From contig NZ_WPAG02000002.1 in NCBI RefSeq assembly GCF_013602415.1, forward strand, positions 2,111,480-2,175,479: a stretch of DNA of 64,000 bases, in the 5' to 3' direction. A program made the position numbers and the translations under genes. Below, in pieces: positions 28,801 to 37,296 of this stretch (its first letter is position 1; the number at the start of each line of letters is the position of its first letter). The notes below the pieces were generated by a model. The model saw only the letters and a list, made by a program, of their open reading frames with translations. It searched no databases and was not told where the DNA came from. The stretch comes from Rhodococcus sp. B50. GTDB taxonomy: Bacteria; Actinomycetota; Actinomycetes; Mycobacteriales; Mycobacteriaceae.

Positions 28801-29840
28801 AGTTCGCGCAGTTTCTGCCGTCGGACGATGTACACGAAGAAGGGCGCCCCGATGAGCGCGGTGATGATGCCGACGTCGATTTCGGCGGGTCGCGCCACGA
28901 TGCGGCCCACGACGTCGGCGGCGGTCAGCAGTCCCGCCCCGACGAGTGCGGAGAAGGGCAGCAGCCACCGGTTGTCGATACCGATGAGCAACCGGCACAG
29001 GTGCGGCACGACGAGGCCGACGAACGCGATGGGACCGGCGATGGCGGTCGCCGCCCCGCACAGGAGCACAGCGCCGAGCGCGGCAATGCCGCGGGCGAGA
29101 GCGACGCGTTCCCCGAGTCCGGCGGCCATGTCGTCGCCGAGCGCGAGGGAGTTGAGGCTGCGCGCCGACAGCAGGCAGATGACGAAGCCGACGACGAAGA
29201 ACGGCAAGGCCTGCGAGATGGCATCGAAGTTCGCTCCACCCACACCACCGATCTGCCACGACCGCACGCTGCCGGCGATGTCACCGCGCGGCAGGATGAC
29301 GGCAGTGACGAACGACGCGAGCGCTGCTGACGTGGCGGCACCGGCGAGGGCGAGTTTGAGGGGTGTCGCTCCCCCGCGCCCGAGCGATCCGATCACGTAG
29401 ACGAACACCGCGGCCGCCGCGGCACCGACGATCGCGACCCAGATCATCGAGGTCTGCGTCCATAATCCGAACCAGGCCATGCCGATCACCACGGCGAGCG
29501 AGGCACCCATGTTTACGCCGAGAATGCCCGGGTCCGCCAAGGGATTACGCGTCACCCCCTGCATCACGGCACCCGCGAGACCGAGCGCGGCTCCGACCAG
29601 CAGCGCGAGCACCGTGCGCGGGATGCGTTTGGCGATCGCGCCCTGACCGATGTTGTCGGTCGCTCCCCCGAGGGCCGCGACGATGTCGGCCCAGTCGACG
29701 TTGCGCGAACCGATCGTCACGGATGCGATCACGAGCAGAACGAGAACACCGAGCAGAACCAGAAGCCAGACGGAATTGCCGATCGCCGAGCGTCCCTGTT
29801 CGGGGACACTCGGCGTCGACTGCGGGTGTAGTGCGGTCAC
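28797..29840 (-). CDS. Iron-siderophore ABC importer, permease 1 (FecCD family)
   Basis: GTG 29840 overlaps the binding-protein stop by 4 bp. The 347-residue protein has the FecCD plan: KRIPRTVLALLVGAALGLAG near residues 70-89, QGVTRNPLADPGILGVNMGA near 93-112, and AGPIAFVGLVVPHLCRLLIG near 268-287, the conserved C-terminal loop with the coupling region. Nine or ten helices are evident. It is the first permease of the operon and forms a heterodimer with permease 2. Confidence 0.92.
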   Translation of the reverse strand: MTALHPQSTPSVPEQGRSAIGNSVWLLVLLGVLVLLVIASVTIGSRNVDWADIVAALGGATDNIGQGAIAKRIPRTVLALLVGAALGLAGAVMQGVTRNPLADPGILGVNMGASLAVVIGMAWFGLWTQTSMIWVAIVGAAAAAVFVYVIGSLGRGGATPLKLALAGAATSAALASFVTAVILPRGDIAGSVRSWQIGGVGGANFDAISQALPFFVVGFVICLLSARSLNSLALGDDMAAGLGERVALARGIAALGAVLLCGAATAIAGPIAFVGLVVPHLCRLLIGIDNRWLLPFSALVGAGLLTAADVVGRIVARPAEIDVGIITALIGAPFFVYIVRRQKLREL

Positions 29841-30871
29841 TCCGCGCCGGTCTTGCCGGCTGCGTCGGCGAGCAGCTCGACGTAGTCGGAGAGGACCCAG
29901 GAGATGGCCAGCGGCGTCGGATTCGCTGCGGTGCCGAGCGGGCCGGAGCCGTCGAGGAAGACGATGGAGCCGTTGCGGACTGCGGGCATCTGCGACAGCA
30001 ACGGGTCGGCCTCGAGCGCGTCGACGAGTTCCTGGTCACCGTAGGTGACGATGATCTGCACGTCGTCGAAGACGTCCACCTGCTCGGCGCTGACCTTCTT
30101 CGAGAACGCGTCGTCGGTGGAGGCGTCCGCAACGCTCTTCGGGGTGGACAGTCCGAGATCCTCGAAGAATGCAGCGCGGGTGTCGTTGGCGGTGTAGAAG
30201 CTGACCTGGCTCAGGTCGGCGGTGTCGACGTGAGTGAGGAACATCGTCGCCTTGCCCTCGAGTTCGGGATGGGCGGCGGCCGCGTCGGCGATCTCCTGCT
30301 CGAGGCTCGCGACGAGTTCCGTGCCCTCCTCGGCCATGCCCAGGCCGGCGCTGTTGAGCTCGATCATGTCGCGCCACGAGGTGGCCCAGGGCGCTTCGGG
30401 GTAGGCGACGACCGGAGCGATCTCGCTGAGGGTGTCGTAGTCCTCCTGCGTCAGACCGGAGTAGGCGGCGAGGATGACGTCGGGGTTCGTGTCGGACACG
30501 GCCTCGAAGTCGATGCCGTCGGTCTCGTCGAACAGCACGGGGGTCTCGGCGCCGAGTTCCTCGAGACGCTCCTCGACCCACGGCAGCATGCCGTTGCCGT
30601 CGTCGTCGCCGAAGTTGGCGGCTGCCATACCTACCGGCACCACCCCGAGGGCCAGCGGCACCTCGTGGTTGGCCCAGTTGACCGTGGCGACGCGCTCGGG
30701 CTTCGCGTCGAGGGTGACGGTGCCGAGCGCGTGCTCGATGGTGATGGGGTACTCACCCGAACCGGCGGTGCCGGAGTCGGTGGTCTCCGAGGAGTCGGAT
30801 CCACAGGCGGTGAGACCGAGGGCGACCGCGACGGATGCGGCGGCGATCGTCAGAAAGCGCTTCGAACGCAT
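29837..30871 (-). CDS. Iron-siderophore ABC importer, binding lipoprotein
   Basis: ATG 30871 begins a typical lipoprotein signal (MRSKRF, hydrophobic core, lipobox LTAC with Cys near residue 23). An upstream frame is less likely because it lacks a signal. The 344-residue mature type III binding protein has the rigid-helix fold with HALGTVTLDAKPERVATVNW near 47-66, NPDVILAAYSGL near 130-141 and a C-terminal helix. FecB/FepB relatives bind ferric hydroxamate or catecholate siderophores. It is the first gene of the iron operon, 58 bp downstream of an IdeR box. Confidence 0.92.
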   Translation of the reverse strand: MRSKRFLTIAAASVAVALGLTACGSDSSETTDSGTAGSGEYPITIEHALGTVTLDAKPERVATVNWANHEVPLALGVVPVGMAAANFGDDDGNGMLPWVEERLEELGAETPVLFDETDGIDFEAVSDTNPDVILAAYSGLTQEDYDTLSEIAPVVAYPEAPWATSWRDMIELNSAGLGMAEEGTELVASLEQEIADAAAAHPELEGKATMFLTHVDTADLSQVSFYTANDTRAAFFEDLGLSTPKSVADASTDDAFSKKVSAEQVDVFDDVQIIVTYGDQELVDALEADPLLSQMPAVRNGSIVFLDGSGPLGTAANPTPLAISWVLSDYVELLADAAGKTGAE

Positions 30872-30928
30872 GGAGGCAGAACTCACTCTCGTACGGGGTA
30901 GGGCCCTCGGCCTTACCACCGGCGGCAG

Positions 30929-30947
30929 TTAGGCGAGGTTTGCCTAA
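30929..30947. promoter_or_regulatory. IdeR/DtxR iron box
   Basis: TTAGGCGAGGTTTGCCTAA is a 19-bp inverted repeat with perfect 6-bp arms TTAGGC/GCCTAA and closely fits the DtxR/IdeR consensus TTAGGTTAGGCTAACCTAA. It lies 58-76 bp before the binding-protein start. With iron replete, IdeR would bind and switch the siderophore uptake operon off. Confidence 0.9.
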
Positions 30948-31013
30948 ACCGTAATGTTCGTCCGAATCCGGCGCAATCGCTCGATCGGGACACCCCCTGT
31001 AGCGATCGGGACA

Positions 31014-31799
31014 TCAGCCCACGCGGAACATTCCCGGTGTCGTGCCGGTGACCCTGCGGAAGGCCGCTCCGAACGCGCTGGCCGACCTGTAGCCCACCTG
31101 TTCGGCGACCTCGTCGACATCCGTGCCGTGACCGAGCAGCATCACCGCTCGCTGAGCGCGCACCGCCGCGACCCACCGCCCGAGACTCAGGCCGGTCTCC
31201 GACCGGAACGTGCGGGTGATGGTGCGGGTACTCACCCCCAACTCGGCCGCCCAGTCCGAGAGCGTCCGCGGATCGCTGGGATCCTCGGCGATCGCCTCGA
31301 CGATGGCCCGCACGACCGGCGAAGACGGCACCTGCACCATCAGTTCGTTCTCGGCGGGTGCGAGCACGTCGATCACCATGCGCTCGGTCAACGACCGCGA
31401 CTCGTCGCCGAGATGTTCGTCCGCCAGCCGGTCGAGCAGCAGTCGCAGCAGGGGCGTCATCTCCACCGCGACCGGGCCGTCGGACAACGACGGAGCCGAG
31501 TCGATCTCGAAGTGCGCTGTGCGGTACCAAGTTCCGGCGGGCATGACACCCCAGTGCAGCAGGCCCGCCGGAATCCACAGTCCCATGGTCGGGGTGATGG
31601 TCCATGTGCGCGAGCCGATGGTCGCGCTGGACGCGCCCCGGTCGTTCCACAGCAACTCGTGCGTCGGATGCGAATGCGCCTCGAAGCGGGTCTCGCGGGA
31701 AACGAGTTCGTCCATGCCCGCGATGACGAAGGGCACGTCGATCTCACCGGCCTCGTAGACCGGCAACGTCCTGCTCTCCGCCGCCTCGACGCTCTTCAC
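31014..31799 (-). CDS. AraC-family transcriptional regulator
   Basis: GTG 31799 follows GGAGGAGGAC at good spacing; longer in-frame starts are not supported. The 261-residue protein has an N-terminal cupin-like sensor domain (HSHPTHELLW near 42, GLWIPAGLLHWG near 73) and a C-terminal pair of AraC helix-turn-helices (LSDWAAELGVSTRTITRTFRS in order near 160-180, then VDEVAEQVGYRSASAFGAAFRRVTG near 220). It precedes the siderophore operon in the same direction, 142 bp upstream, and the IdeR box lies in that gap. It may be a second-layer iron or siderophore regulator like RipA-type proteins; a ligand cannot be named. Confidence 0.88.
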   Translation of the reverse strand: MKSVEAAESRTLPVYEAGEIDVPFVIAGMDELVSRETRFEAHSHPTHELLWNDRGASSATIGSRTWTITPTMGLWIPAGLLHWGVMPAGTWYRTAHFEIDSAPSLSDGPVAVEMTPLLRLLLDRLADEHLGDESRSLTERMVIDVLAPAENELMVQVPSSPVVRAIVEAIAEDPSDPRTLSDWAAELGVSTRTITRTFRSETGLSLGRWVAAVRAQRAVMLLGHGTDVDEVAEQVGYRSASAFGAAFRRVTGTTPGMFRVG

Positions 31800-31861
31800 G
31801 TACGTCCTCCTCCGCTGTGCGACGACGCCAATCCTCACACGTCGCGCTGCCGAGGCACCGG

Positions 31862-34384
31862 TCAGGACAGGATCTCGACGTACCCTTCGGTGCCGTGCAC
31901 GCGGATGCGTTGCCCGTCGCGGATGATGCGGGTGGCGTCCTCGACGCCCACTACGGCCGGCAGCCCGTACTCGCGCGCGATCACCGCGCCATGGGTCATC
32001 ACGCCGCCGACTTCGGTCACCAGTGCGCTGACGGTGACGAACGCCGGGGTCCAACTCGGGTCGGTGAACGCGGTGACCAGGATGTCACCCGGTTCGAAGT
32101 CCGCTCGGTCCATGTCGGCGACCACGCGGGCGCGTCCTTCCACGACACCGGTGGACACCGCGATGCCGGGCAGCGCCCCGTCGGGGAGACCCTCGCGGCT
32201 GTACGCGCCGGTGATCGTCTCCCCTGTCGACAGCAGCACCCGCGGCGGAGTGAGACTGCCGAACGATGCGAACTCCCCCTTCCGCTCGGTGACGAGGTCG
32301 CCGACCGGTCGTGGCTCGCGGACCACGTCCTCGAGTTCCTCGAACCGCAGGAAGAAAATGTCCTCCTTCTCGTCGATCACTCCCGCGTGCACGAGATGTT
32401 CGGCCACCCGCAGGAGGGCCTGCTTGTAGAGGAGGTAACGGCCGACCATGCCGTATTTCGGGTACTCCCGATAGCCCGCGAAGGCCCGGATGCGGTGGAC
32501 GAGTCTCTCGATCTCGCGGGCCTTCCGCTTCCCGTCGGGCAAAGCCCGCACGCGTTCGAGGAGTTCGCGCTTCTTCTCCTCGGCCTGCCGCCGACCGTCG
32601 TCGAACCGCTGTTTCGCCGCGCCGGGCCCGAAGTTGTCCAGATTGCTCACGATCGTCGGCACCAGCACGGTGGGGCGTTCGGCCCACCGCGGCCGGGTGA
32701 TGTCGATTTCGGCGACGCATCGCCTGCCGTACTTGCCGAGGAAGTCCTCGAGCGCTGCTCGCACCTCCGACCCGCCCTCATGTGCGCCGAGTTCGTCGAG
32801 GAAACGTGCGTCGTCGAAGCCCTCCTCGTCGACCTGCCGCAGGAACGTCACGACATCGGGATGACGACGAACCGCATCGGCGACGTCCAGCAGCGCCAGC
32901 CCCATCTCCGAGGTCACATTGTAGGGAACGGATCGGGAGACGACGTCCGCAAGGTTCTTCTCCCCCAGCCATTCCTGCCCCAGCTCGTTGAGCCGTTCGG
33001 CGGCCTGCATACCGGTGGCGAGCACCTCTCCGACCTCCTTACCGAACAACGAATGCTGCAGGTTGCGGATGTCGGCGCGGATGAAATCCAGCAGTGCCGA
33101 ACCGGTTTCGTTCTCGATGAGACGCGCGGACTCGGCGATTGCGGCCTCGCTCTGCGCCACGAGTTCGGGGACGACGGCCGGGTCGATCTCGTCCGGGGCA
33201 GGCGGCAGACCGACCCGCGCAGCGGCAGGGTCATCCGGTCTTGTCGGAACGAATCCCCGATCGAGCACCGTCTGCAGCGCGTCACCGAAGAGTGGGTCGG
33301 ACCTACCGATCATCCCGACGATGCCCGGCCCTTGGGTGGGTGAGGCCAACATGGCCGTGATGTCGACGAACAACCGTCCGCCCGCGTGGCGCATGGGCGC
33401 GCGGCTGGTCAACTGCCACATCGAGATTCCCAGCGGTTTCATCGGATCGGTCATCATCTGCTGGTGACCGACGGAGACGTACACGCGGTTCTCGTCGTCG
33501 CCGGACTCCGGGACGGGGAACAGTGTGGTGATCGGTCGGCTCTGCACGATGTGGAAAACCCTGTCGGCGAGGCACCATTCGATGTCCTGGGGACGCCCGA
33601 AGTGCGCTTCGATACGTCTGCCCAGCTGTACGAGTTCGGCGAGTTGCGCGTCGGTCAGCACCGGTGTCTTCTGCCGTTGCGTCCGGTCCACGACCTCGCC
33701 GGCACGCACCGCATACGCGTCGGCGTTCACCCGGCCCGACACCAGGTCGTCACCGAGCCCGGCGACCGCATCCACCCGGGACACCGTGCGGTCCGAAGTG
33801 ACGGGATCGGCGGTGAACAGCACACCCGAGGCCTGCGCGGACACCATCCGCTGCACGACCACCGCCATGTGCACCTTCCGGTGGTCGAAGCCGTTGCTGA
33901 TCCGGTAGGCGACGGCGCGCTCGGTGAACAGCGAGGCCCAGCACGTGCGGATGTGCCGGAGCACCTCTGCGGTACCGACGACGTTCAAGTAGCTGTCCTG
34001 TTGCCCTGCAAAGGAAGCCGCCGGTAGATCCTCGGCGGTCGCGCTCGAGCGCACCGCGACGGGCACGTCCTCCCCGAGTTCGCGGACCCGCACGGCGACC
34101 TCCTCCGCGATGTCGCCGGAGATCGTGCACTCCTCGATCTCCGTACGGATCTGCGCGCTCAGCGCTGCGATGTCGTCGGGTTCGGCCTTCGAGAGTCGCT
34201 CGAGCAGGTCCTCGACGCGCGGTAACTCGGAGAGCACCGTTCGGTAGGCGTCCGTCGTCACGCAGAACCCGTCCGGCACGTCGACGTCGTCGATGCGCCA
34301 CAACTCCCCCAGACTCGCTCCCTTGCCACCCACGACCGGCACCGCCGTGCGGTCGATCTCCCGAAAATTCTGTACGTAGCCCAT
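31862..34384 (-). CDS. rph: Rifampin-phosphotransferase-like enzyme (PEP-synthase-related)
   Basis: The 840-residue protein has the three-part RPH plan: an N-terminal ATP-grasp region (VVGGKGASLGEL near 17, VAVRSSATAEDLPAASFAGQ near 116 and the ATP-site run up to about 320), a long variable middle domain (about 330-730) and a C-terminal swivelling domain with the phospho-carrier histidine in GGVMTHGA (about H798). Such enzymes phosphorylate rifamycin with ATP, giving AMP and phosphate, and inactivate the antibiotic; the size is close to the 860-residue family. PEP synthase is shorter of the middle domain and has a PEP-binding C-terminus instead. I did not find the rifampin-associated element upstream, so inducibility is uncertain. 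Confidence 0.85.
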   Translation of the reverse strand: MGYVQNFREIDRTAVPVVGGKGASLGELWRIDDVDVPDGFCVTTDAYRTVLSELPRVEDLLERLSKAEPDDIAALSAQIRTEIEECTISGDIAEEVAVRVRELGEDVPVAVRSSATAEDLPAASFAGQQDSYLNVVGTAEVLRHIRTCWASLFTERAVAYRISNGFDHRKVHMAVVVQRMVSAQASGVLFTADPVTSDRTVSRVDAVAGLGDDLVSGRVNADAYAVRAGEVVDRTQRQKTPVLTDAQLAELVQLGRRIEAHFGRPQDIEWCLADRVFHIVQSRPITTLFPVPESGDDENRVYVSVGHQQMMTDPMKPLGISMWQLTSRAPMRHAGGRLFVDITAMLASPTQGPGIVGMIGRSDPLFGDALQTVLDRGFVPTRPDDPAAARVGLPPAPDEIDPAVVPELVAQSEAAIAESARLIENETGSALLDFIRADIRNLQHSLFGKEVGEVLATGMQAAERLNELGQEWLGEKNLADVVSRSVPYNVTSEMGLALLDVADAVRRHPDVVTFLRQVDEEGFDDARFLDELGAHEGGSEVRAALEDFLGKYGRRCVAEIDITRPRWAERPTVLVPTIVSNLDNFGPGAAKQRFDDGRRQAEEKKRELLERVRALPDGKRKAREIERLVHRIRAFAGYREYPKYGMVGRYLLYKQALLRVAEHLVHAGVIDEKEDIFFLRFEELEDVVREPRPVGDLVTERKGEFASFGSLTPPRVLLSTGETITGAYSREGLPDGALPGIAVSTGVVEGRARVVADMDRADFEPGDILVTAFTDPSWTPAFVTVSALVTEVGGVMTHGAVIAREYGLPAVVGVEDATRIIRDGQRIRVHGTEGYVEILS

Positions 34385-34438
34385 TCCGGCTCCCCACCTG
34401 CTGGTTCGATGCTGTGTGGGCGAGTATGGACCCAATTT

Positions 34439-34461
34439 CCGATCCTCATGAGGGCCGAGGA
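34439..34461. terminator. Hairpin between nadR and rph-like gene
   Basis: GATCCTC and GAGGATC arms of 7 bp enclose a 9-base loop. It lies beyond the nadR stop at 34501 and before the rph-like start at 34384, so it may stop nadR transcription; there is no U-run and an operator is equally possible. Confidence 0.4.
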
Positions 34462-34500
34462 TCCGGTATAACGTGAGAGGGGGAAAGACGAATCCGATCT

Positions 34501-35556
34501 CTACAGCGGCGCGCCGAACTGCGAGCCCAGTCGCAATGCCTGGTCCGCCACCCGTTCCGCCAGGTTCACCCGCTGGTCGAGACTGCCGGTGAGCAGAACC
34601 CAGGAGCGTCCCGTGGCGGTGAGAGCGTCGACGAACCACTCCGTCATCTGCGCTCGAATGTGCTCGCCGTCCCGGATGCCGTCCTGCACGAACGGAACAC
34701 CGTTGTGGTCGGTGAGCAGGTACAGCGCTCGCCGGTCGCGGACGCCGCGCCACGCCCGTTCGCTGCTGCCGAGGTAGCGGCGCTCCCAGACGGTGGTTGC
34801 GAACGCGTCGGTGTCGCAGACGAGCAGAGGTGCCCCCTCCCGTGCTGCACGTTCCTCGCGTCGTGTCTGTTCGACGGCGATATTCTCGAAATCGTCTCCG
34901 GTCCAGACGATGTCGTCCATCGATCCCGCGCCGAGCTTGTCGTAGGTGACCTGTCGTCCGTATTCCGGCACCCAGCGGGTTCGTTCCCAGACTCCTCCCC
35001 GCTTCCGGTACCGGCGTACCAGTTCACGGCTGACGGTGGTGGTACCCGTGGATTCGGAACCGAGGACGACGATGCGGGTCGCGAGGCCGGCCCGGGCGGG
35101 TGCGTCGAGATCATCCCAGCGTCCCGCGAGATCATTGCGGCAGGCCGTGCCGGAGGCGGGATACGCGACACGCAGCGGGTCGACGCACACGTGCGTGGCC
35201 GAGAAGCGTCGAGCGAGTTCGTCGCCGTACTTCTCGCTCGAGACCACCGCGTCGACCGGAATTTCGGTGACGGTACGCGCGGCCGCTTTCATGCAGGCGA
35301 CCTGCGCGGTCCATACGGTGTCCGATTCGAGGTCCATCGGCGCGTCGCACGGTATTCCCGTCACGGTGACCGCCGCGTCGGCGGCGTGCGATTCTCGCAT
35401 CCACGACACGCGGTCACCCAGCGGAATCGTCTCCGCCGCCGATGCCATGACGACGACCGTCACGCGTTCGGCGATCGTCGCGGCCTGTCGGACGAGGTGA
35501 TGATGACCGACATGGGGTGGGTAGAACTTTCCGATGACGAGTGCGTGCCGGTACAT
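34501..35556 (-). CDS. nadR: NadR-like NMN adenylyltransferase / ribosylnicotinamide kinase
   Basis: ATG 35556 overlaps the pnuC stop by one base. The 351-residue protein starts with the nucleotidyltransferase motif GKFYPPHVGHHHL (residues 9-21, H-x-G-H) and has a second domain resembling the ribosylnicotinamide kinase. Its P-loop reads GSESTGTTT (about 166-174), where the Lys of G-x-x-x-x-G-K-T/S is Thr at position 172. The domain would otherwise phosphorylate nicotinamide riboside so that the first domain can make NAD. The missing P-loop lysine is unusual and the kinase may be weak or use another residue. There is no N-terminal DNA-binding domain as in enteric NadR. Confidence 0.83.
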   Translation of the reverse strand: MYRHALVIGKFYPPHVGHHHLVRQAATIAERVTVVVMASAAETIPLGDRVSWMRESHAADAAVTVTGIPCDAPMDLESDTVWTAQVACMKAAARTVTEIPVDAVVSSEKYGDELARRFSATHVCVDPLRVAYPASGTACRNDLAGRWDDLDAPARAGLATRIVVLGSESTGTTTVSRELVRRYRKRGGVWERTRWVPEYGRQVTYDKLGAGSMDDIVWTGDDFENIAVEQTRREERAAREGAPLLVCDTDAFATTVWERRYLGSSERAWRGVRDRRALYLLTDHNGVPFVQDGIRDGEHIRAQMTEWFVDALTATGRSWVLLTGSLDQRVNLAERVADQALRLGSQFGAPL

Positions 35557-36182
35557 CAGCGCACCTCCAGCAGTTCCCGCTCCGCCGCCATCGAACGTCG
35601 CCATGCGAGCAGACCCCGGATGCACAGGAGCAGGAAACCTGCGTACAGCAGCGCGGTCAGCGTCAGACCCTTGTGCAGGTAGAGCGGGATGTAGATCAGG
35701 TCGGCCGCGATCCACAGAAGCCACGACTCCCACCGCTTCTTCGCCTGCCCCCAGGTCGCAAGCAACGAAAGCACGGTGGTGGTCGCGTCCCAGAACGCGA
35801 CGGTCGAGTTCGTCGCCACCTCGAGCAGCGCCGTCAACCCGATCACCGCAGCGACACCGACGACCGCAAGCACACTCCATTCGGTCGCGCTCGTGCCCGT
35901 CACCGGCAGGACGCCTCCTCCCCTGCCCCGCACCCAGTTGCTCCACCCCCACACGGCGAGGGCGATGTACACGACCTGCAGTCCGGAGTCGGCGTAGAGT
36001 CCGGCGGTCGCGAAGAGCAGGATCCACACGAGGTTGTTGACGATCCCGATCGGCCAGTTGAGGATCGACTGCCGCCCCACCAAATACACGCACCATGCAC
36101 CGCTGACGAAGCCGAACACCTCGGCCCAGGTGGTGGGCGTACCGAGGGCGGTGAACGCCGTCGAGTTCAGAAATGCGATCAT
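35556..36182 (-). CDS. pnuC: PnuC-type nicotinamide riboside/mononucleotide transporter
   Basis: The 208-residue protein has seven membrane helices and the PnuC landmarks WAEVFGFVSGAWCVYLVGRQ near 19, NWPIGIVNNLVWILLF near 42-57, YADSGLQVVYIALAVWGWSNW near 63 and a C-terminal WIAADLIYIPLYLHKGLTLTA near 158-178. PnuC proteins move nicotinamide riboside down its gradient, trapped by phosphorylation by the kinase encoded immediately downstream (nadR). The one-base TGATG coupling makes this a transport-trap pair. Confidence 0.92.
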   Translation of the reverse strand: MIAFLNSTAFTALGTPTTWAEVFGFVSGAWCVYLVGRQSILNWPIGIVNNLVWILLFATAGLYADSGLQVVYIALAVWGWSNWVRGRGGGVLPVTGTSATEWSVLAVVGVAAVIGLTALLEVATNSTVAFWDATTTVLSLLATWGQAKKRWESWLLWIAADLIYIPLYLHKGLTLTALLYAGFLLLCIRGLLAWRRSMAAERELLEVR

Positions 36183-36209
36183 CGTCGCCGCCTTTCGCTT
36201 GTGGCAGCA

Positions 36210-36239
36210 ATTAGATCATGTTTGCGCTAACTGGTGCAA
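36210..36239 (-). promoter_or_regulatory. Candidate pnuC-nadR promoter
   Basis: On the minus strand TTGCAC (36239-36234) and TCTAAT (36215-36210) are separated by 18 bp and lie 28-57 bases before the pnuC start. The -10 differs from TATAAT in one base; the -35 is weaker. It is only a best guess in the short gap between the 45-bp palindrome and pnuC. Confidence 0.35.
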
Positions 36240-36251
36240 CGGTGAAGCTGA

Positions 36252-36296
36252 CTTTGGTGTTCTCGACAGCACTATGCGACGTCGAGAACACCAAAG
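36252..36296. repeat. 45-bp palindrome B1 (terminator-like)
   Basis: Perfect 16-bp arms CTTTGGTGTTCTCGAC and GTCGAGAACACCAAAG enclose a 13-base loop. It starts 10 bp beyond the stop of the sulfurtransferase gene (36306) on the minus strand. A second copy with the same arm core and the same 13-base loop size lies at 60928-60967, also beyond a minus-strand stop, so this is a repeated terminator-like module. Confidence 0.8.
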
Positions 36297-36305
36297 ATTC
36301 AAACG

Positions 36306-37184
36306 TCAGCGGGGGTCGGGGCCCTCCACGAGCGGCAGCGACTCGTCGGCGGTCCACGCATTGAGCGAACCGTCGTACACCGCAACGTCCGACCTGCCTG
36401 CCGCTGCAAGCGCGTGCGCGAGGCCGGAGGCAGCGATACCGCCGCCGCAGTAGGTCACGGGCGTGACGTCCGGGTTCAGGGCACCCGCTTGGTCGAAGAT
36501 CTCCCGCAGTTCCGTCGCCGGCTTCAAGCGCCCGGTCGACGGGTCGACGAGGTCGTCGAAGGGAATATTGATGCTGCCCGGGATGTGCCCGCGACGGGGA
36601 TAGGACGGGCTCTCACCGCGGTAGGTCGCGGGATCCAGGGCGTTGATGATCAGCGTGGTCGGGTCGTCGAGCGACGCCGCGATCTCCTCCGTCGACCGCA
36701 CCAACTCCGGGCGATGCCGCGAGGTGAAGGTCGCGCCGTGCGGCACCACCTGCTCGTCCGAGACCGGATAGCCGGCGGCCTTCCAGGCAGGCAGCCCGCC
36801 GTCGAGCACGGCGGCGTCGTCGAAACCTTCGAGCCGCAGCTGCCACCACAGTCGCGCGGCCCAGATGCCGTTCTTCTGGTCGTACAGCACGACCCGGCGA
36901 CCTTCGCCGATACCGACCGCGCCCGCGGCTGTCGCGAAGCGCTCCGACGTCGCCGCGGTGAACGGTTGCGGCGCTTGATGATCGGAGAAGTCCGTGAACA
37001 GGTCGGCGTAGACCGCACCGGGGATGTGTTCCTCCAGATAGGTCGCCAACCCGGGTTCGACGTGCACGGACCCGTCCGGCGGCATGCTCAGGTGCACGGT
37101 GGCGTCGACGATGACGAGGTCTTCGTCGCCCAACTGCTCGTACAACCACTCCGGGGAGACGGTGCTCGGCTTCGTGTCGCTCAT
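36306..37184 (-). CDS. sseA: Rhodanese-type thiosulfate/3-mercaptopyruvate sulfurtransferase
   Basis: The 292-residue protein has two rhodanese domains. The N-terminal inactive domain includes HIPGAVYADLF near 53 and VVLYDQKNGIWAARLWW near 97; the C-terminal active domain has RRGHIPGSINIPFDD near 198 and the active-site Cys in YCGGGIAASG (about C246). The C-G-G-G-I loop is more like thiosulfate than mercaptopyruvate sulfurtransferases. It transfers sulfane sulfur in the cytoplasm. It starts 47 bp from the 51-bp palindrome at 37232 and is followed by palindrome B1, so it is probably a single-gene transcript. Confidence 0.88.
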   Translation of the reverse strand: MSDTKPSTVSPEWLYEQLGDEDLVIVDATVHLSMPPDGSVHVEPGLATYLEEHIPGAVYADLFTDFSDHQAPQPFTAATSERFATAAGAVGIGEGRRVVLYDQKNGIWAARLWWQLRLEGFDDAAVLDGGLPAWKAAGYPVSDEQVVPHGATFTSRHRPELVRSTEEIAASLDDPTTLIINALDPATYRGESPSYPRRGHIPGSINIPFDDLVDPSTGRLKPATELREIFDQAGALNPDVTPVTYCGGGIAASGLAHALAAAGRSDVAVYDGSLNAWTADESLPLVEGPDPR

Positions 37185-37231
37185 CGGGTCCTCCTCTGCT
37201 CTCGGTAGTTCCCTCCAGTAGAGCAGCCATA

Positions 37232-37282
37232 CGATTTGTGTGGGATGAGCCCCGCTGAGCGGGGCTCATCCCACACAAATCG
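37232..37282. repeat. 51-bp perfect palindrome A1
   Basis: Two 25-bp arms (starting CGATTTGTGTGGGATGAG and ending CACACAAATCG) pair perfectly around a single central G; the core is CCCCGCT-G-AGCGGGG. It lies between the sulfurtransferase start (37184) and the stop of the EPSP-synthase-like gene (37297). Related copies at 50106, 60781 and 62740 define a family. Palindrome of this length has terminator potential in either direction. Confidence 0.92.
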
Positions 37283-37296
37283 ATGTCCGTCGAAGT

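Noticed and set aside
34385..34500. Rifampin-associated element upstream of rph
   Set aside because: The 14-bp GGGGCTTGCGACC-type motif is not present in the gap.
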